DNA of 64,000 bases from Kryptolebias marmoratus. Taxonomy: Eukaryota; Chordata; Actinopteri; Cyprinodontiformes; Rivulidae. A program made the translations under genes and the position numbers. The stretch spans positions 5,163,460 to 5,227,459 of the forward strand of contig NC_051434.1 of the NCBI RefSeq assembly GCF_001649575.2, read 5' to 3'. Below are positions 44,081-57,300 of this stretch, piece by piece (position 1 is the stretch's first letter; each line of letters begins with the position of its first letter). The notes under the pieces are model-generated. The model was not told the origin of the DNA, ran no database searches, and worked only from the letters and a program-made list of their open reading frames with translations.

Positions 44081-47000
44081 GCTTCATGAGAAGGTGATCT
44101 CAGTTTAAAACCTGACATGCATTTAAGAAACGTGAGGTCTTTAATTAACAAACGAACAGACATGTTGGATCAAACTGTTTGCAATGAGTTCAAATGAATA
44201 AAAAGTTCAATGAATGTTTTCTTTTCTTATATATTTTATATTTACCTTCCCATCAGCTGGTTTTAATCTGAGTTGTATGTTTTATTGTGTCTCAACAGCA
44301 CACACACACACACATCTAATCAGTCATCTGGTCTCAAATTTCACTTAAAAGACTTTTATTCAAAGAGGAAAGAAACAAATCAGCCAGTAAGGTGAGCTGA
44401 ACTCACCTGTTTGACTCAGAAATTGTGTTGAAATAAAGCTGCATAAAACAGGTACAACAAGTTCTCACCTCAGCAGCAGCGGAGCTTATTCTAGTTTGCA
44501 TCTTTCCACGAGCTGTGGAACGGCCACGCATTAAAAACAACAAACAAAAAAAATCAACAGTTTTAGTTTCAGCATACCCAAAATGCATTTCAAAACATCA
44601 ACACAGAGAATCGAAGTCAAGTAAAGTCAGCAAACAGCTTAGAAGAACTTGTTTTTTTATATTGACAGTGAATACAGCATTGGATTCTGCTTGCAAAACC
44701 TTTTTTTTATATAAATGTGCACAAACATGAAATAAATTAGAGATTATTACAAACGTTCAGCATCCTCTCCTAACCTCACGGTTCGAAGCTCTTTCAGTGT
44801 CGGTGGATTTCTGTTCATGCTCTCGTTATTCAGGATGTGCAAAAACATCCAAATAAAAACGGTTCAAACGTGGCGACACCGGCAAAACTAAATGTTACAA
44901 AACGAGACTTTTAACAAAAACTCTTCACTTTTATTCGATCAGCAGCTAAAAAGATGCTTTAAAGTTGTGAAAAAGATATTTTAGGTAAAGTTGCAGATAA
45001 ACTTTAAGTCTGTTGCATAAATAAACACACAATAATAAAACAAATTGTTTTTCTTTACTTCTGTGAAAACCTCTAGGTCAAACATTATTGAGTTAGCTTC
45101 TTATTTTCTTTGTGTTGATGTAATATCATCAAAATATCTAATTTCACTGCGTTTCTAGTTTTTTGTTCCCCAATAAGAACTAAAAAATTCCTCTTCGGCA
45201 AATTAATGTGTTGATATTAAAAATTCTGTTATAGTTAAAGCAGAATAGGCCGTTCTTTAACGTGTAACTACAGGAGCCCAAATGGAACAAACCAAACACT
45301 CAAAGTTAGGTTGGTCTTTAGCATTTTTCAGATTAGTTACAATTATAAATGGGCAAAATTGAACAGGAAGTGACACGCCAAGTTGTGCTTTTCCAGTCGG
45401 TGTGCTTTCCTATTGCAACTCGGAGCCTCGTGGTAGTTTATTTTGAAAGGATTATCAAGTGGAAACTACGCTTCACCGCCAGGATACGCATGTCCTCCTC
45501 CGTGTTAGACCGGTGAAAATGGAGGACTCTGTTCTCAAACCCTCGGCTTCATTAGACGGCGTTTCAGCTGCAGAACTTCAGCTGAGTCTATTCACAGCAA
45601 GTCCCAACCGTGCGGCCATTTTTTTTAAAGCATACCATGCAACAGGCAAGTGGCAGCTGAGATCAGCGCTCTTTAAGATGCTTTTAAACAGTTTGTTGTT
45701 GTGCTTTTAGCCCAGCTTTAAGCAGAGGACAATAATCAAAGAAAATGTAACAATTATCCATGAATTCAAAGAGTCTTTTTGGTTAAAATGTTCATCCCTG
45801 GTTGCAGTTTGCTAGTTGGGCCACTAGATGTCACCACATCTGACAAACTGGAGCTTTAAATGATCTTTTTCACCAAGCAGCTACAGGAAGAAAAACCACT
45901 TTCAGGTGATATTCCAACACAACTGAGACGAGATTTCCAGTTTCTGATGTGTGTTTTTGCTGCAATAAGGAGACATGCAAATATCTGCCCAAGGCTTTGT
46001 TGCTTCGGCTGATGTGTGTAAGTTTTATCACCTCCTGATGTCTGCAGCGTGTGAATTCAGTCGTCTTCGTCTGTTACATCTCTGGTCGTGTGCGCGACAC
46101 ATTCATTTACTCATGGGTGTTAAATCCGTCCGCGACCCATCTGCAGCGCGGGTGATTCTGTTACTCGTGTCCTTGACTTTTACATTTCACCACCTGCTTC
46201 ACGTCTGCAGAACCTTCCCCCCTCCCCAGTGTTAGCTACATTTACTCATGCGTGTTTTTAAACATTTATGTGCATCAACAGTCAAGTTTGACCACGAAAC
46301 TTAGTTTTTATGATTCCTGCAATAAATCAGTGTATGAGTAACATGTTATTTATGTGTTATATATGAAGAGATCCTGAATGATTTATTATTTTCATGCAAA
46401 TTCAGTAAGAAAAAAAACCCTGCATTGTTGGCAAATGTTTTAAATTAGTCTAAAATATCCAGCCTCTGTCAGATTACTACTGAGCAAATAAAATCCTCCT
46501 GGTTTCAGTTTTAAAACCCACACACAGTAAAAACCAGCTGAAGTGACACTTTTATAACTAAGTTCAGTTCATAGTGCAGAGTTTACAGCTTGGAGCTGGT
46601 CTGTTGTTCAGTTTCAAACACAAATTATTAAACAAGTAAAACTGATTCATTATTGCTTCTTCTCTGCTCATCATGCACAACTTTAAACTCCCTGATTTTT
46701 GTTGTGATTGTATAAATGTCATCGATGAGCTGGAAGGACATTTTAGGACGTGTTTCCTACGTATATAAAGCTACAGCAGAATTGAGGTCAAGCAATTTAA
46801 AAAGAAACGCCACAAAAAAGAAGGCTTAAATGTTCATCAGCAAACAAATCGGTAAAATTGGAAGTCCGTTTTTAGTCTTTTCACCTTTAAAGAGATTAAA
46901 AATTTGCAGCAAAGTCCAACATTTGTGCTTAAGAAACGTAGTGCTCTTCAGTGACTTCTTGTTTTTATCAAAATCGAAAGTTTTTTCATCGTATAAACAT

Positions 47001-47562
47001 TGACATCTTTTTTTTTTTTTTTTTTAAGAGAGGCTTTCCGCTTCGCTTTCCGCAAGAAGAAGACGAAGAAGAAAAGCGTGCAGCATTGTTAGAGAAGGAG
47101 AAGGGGAGGGCCTCTCGTTTAAAACTGTGTTTACTTAAATTAAACGTGACACATCTGCCACAGAGGGAGGCGTCCTGGAAAAAAAAACAGGCAGCACGAG
47201 TGGGAGCGCAGTGCACTGTGGAGGATTAAAGTCATTAAACCTCCTGGAAAGAAACGTATCGCTGGTTTCAAAATAATCCACCATTTGCTGAGGGGGTCAT
47301 CCTGTCATCCCTGGATTAAAAGATCAAAATCATTTCCAAAGTAGAATTAAAAACTTCCAAATTACAGCCCCAGTGCTGAAAAAGTTGGGGATGTTGAGTA
47401 AAATGTAAATAAAAACAGAAGGCAGTGATTTGTAAATCTCATAAACCCATATTTTCTGACTAAGGGAACATATGAAACATATCAAATGTTTAAATTAAGA
47501 AACTGTAGGATGTGTGGAAAAAAAAAATCAGGTAATTTGATGGCAGCAACATATAAAAAAAG

Positions 47563-47871
47563 TTGGGACAGGAGCAACAAAAGGCTGTAAAAGTAAGTGA
47601 CACAAAGAGGAAACAGCTGCAGGAGAACAAAGCTCGTTTAAAATGGACCGAGGCAAAGAGGAGAACTGATCTGAGGTCAGACGGATCAAAATGTGAAATT
47701 ATTTTTGCAAACCATGGATGCCACGTCCTCTGCTCTAAAGAGAACATGGACCATGGTTCAGTTCAAAAGCCTGCCTCTCTGATGGTATGGGGGTGCATTA
47801 ATGCCTCTGACATGAGCAGCTCACACATCTGTGAGTCGACATCAATGCAGAAAAGTATCTATAGGTTTTAG
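47563..47871 (+). pseudogene. Tc1-like transposase remnant
   Basis: About 100 residues in one frame. It begins in the GQEQQKAVKVSD segment, passes through a WSDES-like site changed to RSDGS, then [10 protein letters not shown], and stops after the STSMQ segment. The DNAKPH-like box continues in another frame near 47930. The catalytic triad is not intact. Confidence 0.7.
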
Positions 47872-48281
47872 AACATCTGCTCCCATCCAAATGCATTTTA
47901 AAGGGAAGGTCCTGCATATTTCAGCAAGACGATGCTAAACCTCCCACTGGGTCCACTCCAGCAGCATGGCTTCGTCGTAGAAGAGGCCGAGTGCTGAACT
48001 GACCTGCCTGCAGTCCAGACAGGACTGCTGAACAGCAGACAGGAATGGGACAACATTCCCTCTACAATCTCCAGCAGCTGCTCTCCTCAGATTCTAGATG
48101 TTTAAAGACTTATGGTAGAAGAAGACAAACTTTTTTTGTGATGTGTTTCTGCCATCAAATTCAAAATGTTCCGTTTTCTTTTTATAAAAAACAAAAATGG
48201 TGCAAAATCTTAGTTTCAGAGTTTCAGTGTCTGGTATGTTTACTGTGTTCCACTGAGCTTTACAATTTGTTGCATTCTGGT

Positions 48282-48287
48282 TTTATT
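48282..48287 (-). terminator. plekho1 poly(A) signal within transposon end
   Basis: AATAAA on the minus strand, about 105 bases after the plekho1 stop. It is the first such signal downstream and lies inside the right terminal repeat of the Tc1-like element. Confidence 0.55.
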
Positions 48288-48392
48288 TACATTTTACACA
48301 GTCTCTGTTTTGTGCATAAGCTGAAAAGCGTTGCTACCTCCACTGAGAAGATTCAATATCTGAGTAGAAAGTTGGAAGGAAGAAAATTTTTG

Positions 48393-51300
48393 TCAAGGCG
48401 TCTCAGATTCGTCCTCGTCCTCCGGGGACGTCGGTGAGGCCGGTGTGTCGTCTTCTTCTGCCGCTGCGGTCGCTGCGGGCAGTAAAGTTGCTGTCGCCGA
48501 GGTCGTCATCTTCTCGTAGGTCCTCCTGCGCTGCCGCCTCAGCGTCTGGCTCTGCAGCTCCTTCACCTCCTGCAGGACCTCCTGCGCCTCTTTCCACGAC
48601 GACACGGCCTCCTCCAAGAGGCGCTCGGCCGCCGCGCGCCGCCGCTCCACCTCCACGTCCTCCTCCGGCGGCTGCGAGGCGGGCGGATGTTTGTCGGGGG
48701 ATTTGGGCTGCGAGGAATCCGAGGATCCAGACTCTCTCGGGGAATCCTGACTCCCCAGCAGAGGGGAGTCGGTCTTGCTGCCCTGCGGTGACTCAGATCC
48801 TTTAACCTGAGAGGAGCTGGATCCTTTGGGACACGGAGGAGTTTCTGGAGCTTCCTGTGCAGGAGAGTCATTCTGTTTGCTGGACGACCCCTTGAGCTTT
48901 GGTGAGCGGACTGCGTCTGAGCTCTTGGATTGAGGGGAGCAGGTCAGATGAGGCGGATCCTTCAGCTGAGGGGAGTTGGTAGCTTTAGCTGCAGGTGAGT
49001 GGGAGCCTCTGGAGCGAGGCGAGTCTGCCCCTCTAGACCGGTTCCTCTTGGCTTTGGATCGAGGAGACTCTCTTCCTCTCAGACGAGGAGAGTCTTTTCC
49101 CCGGAGGCGAGGAGAGTCGCTGCTCCTGCTCCTCGGAGACCCTGAGGACTTGCTGAGGAGGACAAAAATCCATTCAAACACTGATTTTCACGCTTTGGAA
49201 ACCTGATAACAAATCATTCCAAACACCAGAAAGGCTTTTCTTATAAATAAATTAGTGGAATCTGATTAAAACTAACCTGGAATGAGGCGAGTCGGAGCCC
49301 CTGAGGTGATGGAGTCGGGGGGAATCGATGCCCTTCAGGTAGGATGAGCTTCCTCCTCTTTCCCTCTCAGCTTTGGCCTTCTGCATCTCCTGTAAACAAC
49401 ATGTGGCACAACTTCAGTCCTCTTCACCACCTGTGTCGTTACTTTTGGGAAGGATTGAGGTTTGAATGAATGAGTGAATGAATGACACCAGCCGGACCTG
49501 CAGTCTCATCTCCTCCAGCAGCTCCTGAGCTCTCTGCATCCTCTGAGCGATGAGGCTCTGCAGCTGACCCACGGGCTGAGGCGACGCCCCACCCCCTGCC
49601 TCCTCTTCGGTCGGACAGCGGCGAAGAGCAGAACGAAACTCCGAGCGGATCATTGCAGGTCTGGAGAAAGAGATGGAGATCAGTTTAAGGAAGAATAGTG
49701 TAGAGAAGATAACGCTTCAAATTAAGTCAAACATATGATTTCATCCAATCTGTGTAAGTCTGCACCAGAACAGACCAATCATCTCTCTGTCCAGCACCTA
49801 TAGGGGGATTCTGCAGCTGGATGTGTTCAAAAGTATTTCACAGGATTATGAGATGTCCGAGCCCACCTCATCGGTTCTTCCTGTTTTAGATACCCAGTCT
49901 TTTCACTGAGGTGGTTCAGACCTGCTGTTTGAAACAGTTTCTATCTGATCCGTTGCTACTGAAGAGAGCTAAATGTGTGTCTGAATTCCCTTTATGTGCA
50001 CTGAAAACATCTTCACTCAGACAACCTTCTGAGATGACCTGGACTCTTTTCATCTGCACACGTTTGGTAGTCTGAACACCAAGCTGAGCTGACCTGACCC
50101 TGCACAAACAGAGTTGACGATTCAACGTTAAAAAAAAAGAAGAAAAAAAGGAAGAAATCCCGCTCCGATGCCAGCTGGTTAAATACTGCATTTTATTTGT
50201 TGGTTTTGTTTTAACAAACTGTTCATCAGAATCACTTCTGAATATTCATTCATTCATTTTGTCAGGATTTATTTAGTTAAAGTGGATTACAGGATGTTGT
50301 ACGTGTGAGTTCCTCTGGTTTACTGTTTGTTCTGACTGTCTTATATCCGATGTAGTTCGTTGCTCGACTTCACAGTTTTGCACTAAATGTAAACAGAGGC
50401 GTCCGAGCTGACTGCCTGCAAACAAACACGTCTGAACAACCTCATACCGACTCTAAAATGTTATTTATGATTAAAATATCAGATAAATATTAATGTTTCA
50501 TGTATTGTCTAACTGGACTGAATCAGTGTGACATATTCTGATAAACATTAAAAATGAATGGATGCATAAAAAAATCAATTAGCCCTCCAGGTTTCTTCAT
50601 TTTCAGAGCAGCCTTCGCTCTCAAATGTACCACTTCAGGGTGATTAATTATTAATGTGCGCTGACTGAAACGGGTCAGAGAGGTTTTAACACCAGACAAA
50701 CAACAGTTCATACCTGGAGGAGAGGACTTCGTCCATGGAGGCACAGCGACTCCGGCCCTGCAGGCTGACCTTCTTCCCTGGCTGAGGCGTCCGAGATTGA
50801 GCCTGAAGGGCCTGACAGAAAACAGGCGTGTTGATTTGTGCATGTTTTTTTTTTAAAGTTGATTCCCCTGATTTCATTAAGGAGATGAAAATGATTGGAC
50901 TTTCAGAAGTAATCAGTGCTGTGGGTCAGTTTTCAGGCTTAATTTAGTGCCAATAAATAAATAAAATATAATCTCCAGTCTAAGCGGTCCCCACCTGGAC
51001 CTGCTGGGTCTTGTGGACTTTGGAGACGTCCAGATGTTTGCACCAGGACCGCTCACTCCCCCTGGGTAAGCTGCCCGTCTTCACTTTAGGCTCTTTGGGC
51101 GTCACCCGCAGCTTTGACACGTCGGTGCCGGCTCTCTGACGGCCTCCCTCCTTCTGCAAGTCGACCCGGAAGCTGTCCTCCCAGGATTCCTGCGCGTCGT
51201 CATCGCAGTCCAGGGAGAAGCCGTCCTCCTCTGTGACCAGGTCAAGGGTCAGCATGCCGTGAGAGGAGGTAGATGCCTACGAAGACAATTTAAAAAAAAA

Positions 51301-54300
51301 AAAAGAGATCTCATAAAGATACTGTTAATTTGATCCTGCAGCAAGGTGAAAAAAGGGATGTGGTACCACGGCCATTAGGTGTCCTTTGGTTGGAAGCCGG
51401 CGGCTGTGAGGGATCTTTGCTCGATCTCTGGTGGGATGAGCCAAAGCACTGTCCTCCTCGATGGTCACCTGAAGAGAAGTTCAATCTACTGTCAACCTTT
51501 AGGTTTGTTCATCATCTTACAGCACATCTCAGTTACCTTCATTTACTACAAACAAACAGAGACAAACCTCGTCTAAGACTCTGTTCTTGGCTCTGATGAT
51601 GGCCACATTCAGGGTGTTGATCCAGGACTCCTTCTCCTCCGGACTCACAGCCAGAAACACCAGGTTAGGAACCTGCAGGAAGGTGACATTTCACCTAAGG
51701 GTTCATTGTTGCCACAGAAAAGTGTTGCACAAATTAATTTATTCAATTCTGAGGGAGTTCAGGCTCTCCATGAAGATTTGTATCCATAAATGGTGCAAAA
51801 ATGTTGGTCGGTGTAGCTTTGTTCCTGCAGCTAGAAATTAATATTTAAGTTTTCGTGAAAATATTCAGTTTAAAGCTTTTCCTTTTCTTCATACTATCTG
51901 AATTATTTTGCAATATATACAAATATTAGTGATGAGAACTCCTGATGTTAATATTTGAACAAAGTGTGATGGAAGTTCAGTTTTAGTGGCAGAAAGCTGA
52001 TTTTTTTAAACAACGCTCTGCAGTCTGAAGTCCTCATTAATCACCACATGTGAGGAAACGTTCTCAGTCACGTTTTCTTGCCTTCATCCCAGAGCAGCGT
52101 GACTTTTAACACGCTGCAGCGGAGCAGAGTGGGCAGAAAGACGGACATGTGAAAGTGTTTCAGGGATTATTCTGCTGTAACTCACAAACTAATGGGATTA
52201 AACCATTTCAGAGGGTAAAAAAAAACCAACAACACGGATCAGCCAATCAGAGAGGTCCAGGCAGGGAGGATGGGCTGCTTGGACTCTAACCCACCAATCC
52301 TGTGACAGATGGAGGAGGGAATCCACCAATGAGGTGGGCGGTGTAATCTCTGAGCGCAAAGGACGGACGGAAACGGTTCAGTTTTCACATCAGGACTGAA
52401 GACTTAAGGAAGATGAAAGTCCTCCTTCCCTCACCTCCCCTCAGGTAGATGAGATTTATGAAAGTGAAGATAAAATAACGCTCCATGGAGGAATGTCGCC
52501 CATCTGAGTCTTTCCGAACAGAAACAGAGAAGCGACGTCGCCTCAGCAGACCCAGAAAAGTCTAATAAAACATTAAAAGTTAGATCCTTTGGATTTCTTG
52601 CTTTTATTTAAGACACAAAACCAAATATTTTCTAAACCAGACGGATCACAGCACGAAACCTTGTACTTGTTGACTTTATAAGATCTGCAAGGAAACCTAA
52701 TTTCCACTTCCTGCGATGTTTTCTGAAATATTGTTTTTCTGTTTCAAGTTTCTTCTGTAAGTTTTTTGCAGTCAAACCTCTTTTTTTATACTTTGTGCTC
52801 ATTTAAAGCTCGGTCAGGAGCTCAGGCATTAATGCACCCCCATACCATCAGAGAGGCAGGAGGCAGCTCTGCCTTTTGGTTTTTCTAACCTTTTTACTTT
52901 TTAAAGTATTTAACTTTATTTAAAACTAAACTCCTCAAAGAGATACGTTAAGATCAAAAACATTGTTTTGTGAAATCTGCTTCAACAAACAACGAGCTCT
53001 AATTTTATCTTCTTATGCTGCTTTTATCTTTCAGTTTTTAGTTACAGTTTTGCTAATTTTAGCTGCTGTTTCGTTAAGTTTAGTTTTAGCACCTGTTCTG
53101 CTGCTTTTAGTTATAGTTTTGTTAATATTAACATCAGTTGTGCTTCATTTTGCCACTTTTTATTTTAGCGTTTTGCTACTTTAAGCTTTAACATTAATTT
53201 CACTAACTTTGAACCAGTTTTTCTCCATTGTAGCTTTTGTTTTGCTCATTTTAGCTTTAGCAACTGCTTTGCTAATCTAGTATTTATCTTTACGTTTACA
53301 TTTTAGCTGCATTTCTGCTCATTTTAGCCACCAGTCGGCTTGTTTTTATTTTAATAACTCAGTTTTAGCTTCTTCAGCAGAGTCATTAACTCTTCATCTG
53401 ACCCTGAGACAGTTTAACATCATCAGAGCAGCTTTTCTTTCACAATAAAAGAACCAGAGTTATTTAACCTTAGGCCTGCTGACGTTAGGGTCAGTGAAGT
53501 GTAAAAATGAGAAGATGCTGCGGGTGGAGGACAAACTGCCCGGCCGGACGGCGAGAAGAGCCTGAATGAGATCATTAAAGGACAGATGGGCGGACAGGCG
53601 GACGGACGGACGGCTGGACTCACAGGGTGTCCTCGGTGGCGGCAGCGGAGCACCGTGAAGCGACTGTGGTTCTTCTTGCTGCGGCTCTTGGCCTTCCTCA
53701 GCTCCTCTGAACGCTCGTAGTCAGCCAGGTCGAAGACTTCCTGCGCTTTACGCTCATCCTTCACCTGAAACACAAGAACACCTCCATCACGTCCTCGCGC
53801 TGAGAGGTCAGCTTTATGTTGGACGGAGAAGTCCAGTTTTAATTTAAAGCTCTTGGTGGCCGTCTGTGACGCTCATCAGAAATGTTCTACAAACACAACA
53901 TCTGCCACACACACACACACACACACACACAGGGAGGCAGTGACACAGAAGGAAGTGTGTGTGCTGTAACCCACACTGAACCATCTGCTCACAGATATCT
54001 GAACAAAGCTGATATTAAAGGACCAGTTTACAGAAACACGGCTCCTTTCAGGTCATGGAGTCATAAATAATCAGTAACTCAGTTAATAAACGGATGTTTG
54101 GAGTGTTTCCTGCTGCTGGGGAGTTCGGCCATCTTGTTTCCTGAAGAATGAAGCTGTTTTTCGTTCTGGTTGGTTTTGATTCAGTGGTGCTAAACGTCCC
54201 GCCATGAGGGACCTCTGAGGACACTGAGGGATGGAAACGAGTCTCTGAGGAGGGGCTGAGACCCCCGGGGGGGTCCCTCAGCTGTCCTCTCCTCCTGCGG

Positions 54301-57300
54301 AGCTCCATCAGGACGAGCTGCAGCTTATGGATGGAGGAGGAGGTTCAGCCTCCTCTGCTGAGCTTTGGGTTCGGCTGAGGGTCCAGGTGATGAAGATCGT
54401 CCAAATTTAGTGCTCAGACCCTCAGAGGATCCACCGATGCACAAGAGGACGATCCGTCTCCAGTAAAGTCCACAATTCGGCTCTTTAGTTTCAGTGAATG
54501 TTGTCCAACCGTCCTCTGCAGAGGCGACAAACAGACCTGACACTGTTTCAGTCTTTAACCTGAAATGATCCAGAATCTCACTGGAACAGTAAACCTGTCC
54601 TCTGTCCCTCCCTGCAGAGAGTCAGCTGGGCTTTATTAGATGTTTTCTTTTCTCAGCACAGTTTGAACACGGCCGGATTTAGTCGAGGTTTAAAACTGTT
54701 GTTCTGTTCACCTGTGGAGCCTTTTTGCTTCTTGTTTAAGTTACTATGCATCAATAAATATCCAGGTTCTTCATGAAGGTCCGACAGAATTAAGAGTTTA
54801 TTTTGTTTAAAAAGTAAATCAGAAATTAAAATATTTGCTAGTTTGAATGTAGTTATGCGTCACTGTAACCCCAGCTCATCCCTGGAGCTGGGCTAACGAA
54901 CCGTAGGAAGATATTTTTCCACATCTGACTTAATAAACGTTTATTTTCTTGGCGGATTTGATTTTTATTGGTATTTATGTGCCGCTTCAGGTTGATGCAG
55001 CTCAGCTTCGGTGCAAACAGGATGCGTCACTTCTTTTATTCTTTTATACTTTCAGTGGCTTTTCTTGACTTTTCTTTAAGGATGAAAGAAAAAAAGACGT
55101 TCTGTCAGCTCCGGAGAACTTTTAAAAGTGTTGAATATTCATAAGCGAGCGATAAGACGGTGGTATCCATGGCTCCATTCCTGTCGGCCTCTTTAGTCTC
55201 GTTCCTACTTTGTCTGTTTTCATTTCTTCAGCTGCGCGGCTCCAGAGGAGTAGAGTTAAAAATGAATAAACGTCTGAGTTCAGCCCTCTCCGAGTGGATT
55301 AAACTCCCTCTTTACTCTTTCAGCAGCCGGTTTCCTCGTCTGCAAAGTCAACAAAGTGAAAATGTTTCTGATGAAAGAAACATGGAAATCAGAGTCGACT
55401 TGTTTAACCCCGACTGAAATCTTCACTTTCAGTTCTTTTTCATTAAAACGACAGCTTTGATCCTTCACGCAGATGAAACCGATACAAGCGCTCAGAGCGT
55501 CCGGCTTTTTCTCCTTCGTTTGTTTTTAATGAAGCGCCGAGAAGGAAAGGGACGGTTACGTCTCTGCTTGTCTGTTAGCAAAATATCTCATGAACCGCAG
55601 GACAAAATCTAAGGAATCTTGCAGAAATTAAAGCATGTGCCTCTACTACTGACTACCAGCTGGAGTTAACCTAATTCAGGCAGCAAAGACAAAGAAACAG
55701 CTTTAGTTTTTCACAAATAGACCTATAATTCGGTGAGGTAGTAGCTGAGACTGATCCCCAACACATAATCTGAGTGCTAACAGATTTAACCATTATTTAT
55801 CTGTTAGCAAAACATTCCCCGAACAGCTTGATGGATTATAATAAAACTTTAAGGATGTAATTACTGGATGTTAAAAGCTGATTATGTTTTGGAGCCAACT
55901 CAGTTCAAAATGGCCGCCGATGCTAATCAATATTATTCAACACGAATATGGCTGTCGGTTGTGCAGAAGCTGAGCTAAAACTGGGTGTGGTAGTAGCTGA
56001 GAGTCATTAAAGGTCCGTTATTTCTCAACATAAAATGATTTTCGTCTAAAAGTCCGCCATGAAAGGCGGCGGGCGATCTGCATTCCTTCAAGGAGGCCTT
56101 TAAGGTTTTTAACCATTTTATTTAGTTTTACTTAAACGCCACCATTTCATGACTTTGTTTAGTTTGTGGTCTCTTTGCTCTGGACGAGAGGAACACGATT
56201 TCCTCCCTCTTTTATTTTGAAAAATGGCTCCAAAACCTGAATGAAGTGGACCTTTTGTGTCCGGCGGCCCTGTGATCCGGACGGATGAACTGATGAAAAG
56301 TCACATTTCTGCTCGGGAGGAGAGTTTTAAACCGAACCTAATGGCTCATTTCTCACATCAGCTCTTTAACTCATGTGTCAGCAGCTGGAGTAACGGTCAG
56401 TGTGTGTTTAAAGTGTGTTTAATGGCCGCAGGGCCGAGGCCGAACATCCATCAATAACACAGTCGGTTCGATCAATGTGACGCCATAAAGACACTTCAGA
56501 CCAGAAACCAGCGAACAGCAGCCGAGGGATCGAGTCCCCGGCGTTAAATCAACGCTTTCAGGCCCGGCGGAGGCAGGAACGTCCTCGCAGAGATAGTTTC
56601 AAAGTAAAAATAGAAATCTGCCGCTCCACGCAGAATGAAAGTTGCCTCCGGCGACTGTATTTATAAATGTCCTGGGTCAACGCTCTGCTGAGACAGGAAA
56701 AAGATGAATCACAGGGACTGAAATAAAAAAAAATCATAATTACAGGGAACACACACATTTAATGGAAGCTGGAACAGAACTAACCCTGGCCTTAAATCTT
56801 GTCTTCACCCTCAGATCTATAATAGAAGTGATGTGATAATAAAAACCTGCTTTTATTGTTATTTATTGTTCTATGGAGTCAGAACGACTCGAGGTTCTGC
56901 TGCGAAAAGAGACAAACACACGACTAAAACGTCCACATTCAGCAGAAAATGTTCACTTTTAAAGCTGATATTTAAAGAGTTTTACAACAAAAACCAAAAC
57001 AACGTGTTTTAAAGGAAATGTTAGAAGTTTGTCTGATTTAATCTGAGCCTAAAATCCTCCACAGGTCCTGAACGTGAGGCCCTCGGTGTTTCAGGAGATC
57101 AGGTTCTTCTGTAGTTTTTTATGTTTTTGTTGTTTTTAGTCTTTGAGTGCTGAGTCAGCGTTCAGACAGTTTTTATAGTTATTCTGTTTTGTTTTGTTTC
57201 AGTCAAACTATTTCTGCAAACTTTGTGCTTTTTTTCCACCGTTCAGACGTCAAAACGTGCAGCTCAACCAGGAGACGGCTGCTGGGACTTGTAGTTTTTC

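Larger units (their letters stand above)
36620..48300. other. Gene-free intergenic region between anp32e and plekho1
   Basis: I see no gene. It contains a palindrome cluster (37455-37660), two non-LTR retrotransposon relics, a TTTTAGCT repeat, a YY1-motif repeat, several CA microsatellites and the Tc1-like relic that abuts plekho1. The sequence at about 42790-43360 is of higher complexity with no coding frame and could be conserved non-coding DNA. Confidence 0.6.
47364..48305 (+). mobile_element. Degenerate Tc1/mariner-type DNA transposon
   Basis: The left end 'gttgagtaaaatgtaaataa' (about 47390) and right end 'ttttatttacattttacaca' (48281-48300) are inverted copies, so terminal inverted repeats are visible. 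The interior keeps transposase fragments: [29 protein letters not shown] and a decayed FQQDDAK box, the last being part of the DDE catalytic region. The outermost bases of the right repeat are lost after 'cacagt'. Frame breaks and deletions make it inactive. Tc1-family relics with these ends are common in ray-finned fish. Confidence 0.8.

Noticed and set aside
46951..47229. ORF with a charged stretch (EEDEEEKRAALLEKEKGRAS) preceded by a poly-T acceptor-like tract
   Set aside because: Looks briefly like an exon, but I recognise no family, there is no partner exon in phase, and the charge pattern comes from an AGA/GAA-rich run.
48434..49206. Plus-strand and other-frame ORFs rich in A, P, R and S (48434-48805, 48976-49206, 48563-48871)
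   Set aside because: They lie over the plekho1 last exon. Their composition is a shadow of the repetitive SP-rich coding sequence.
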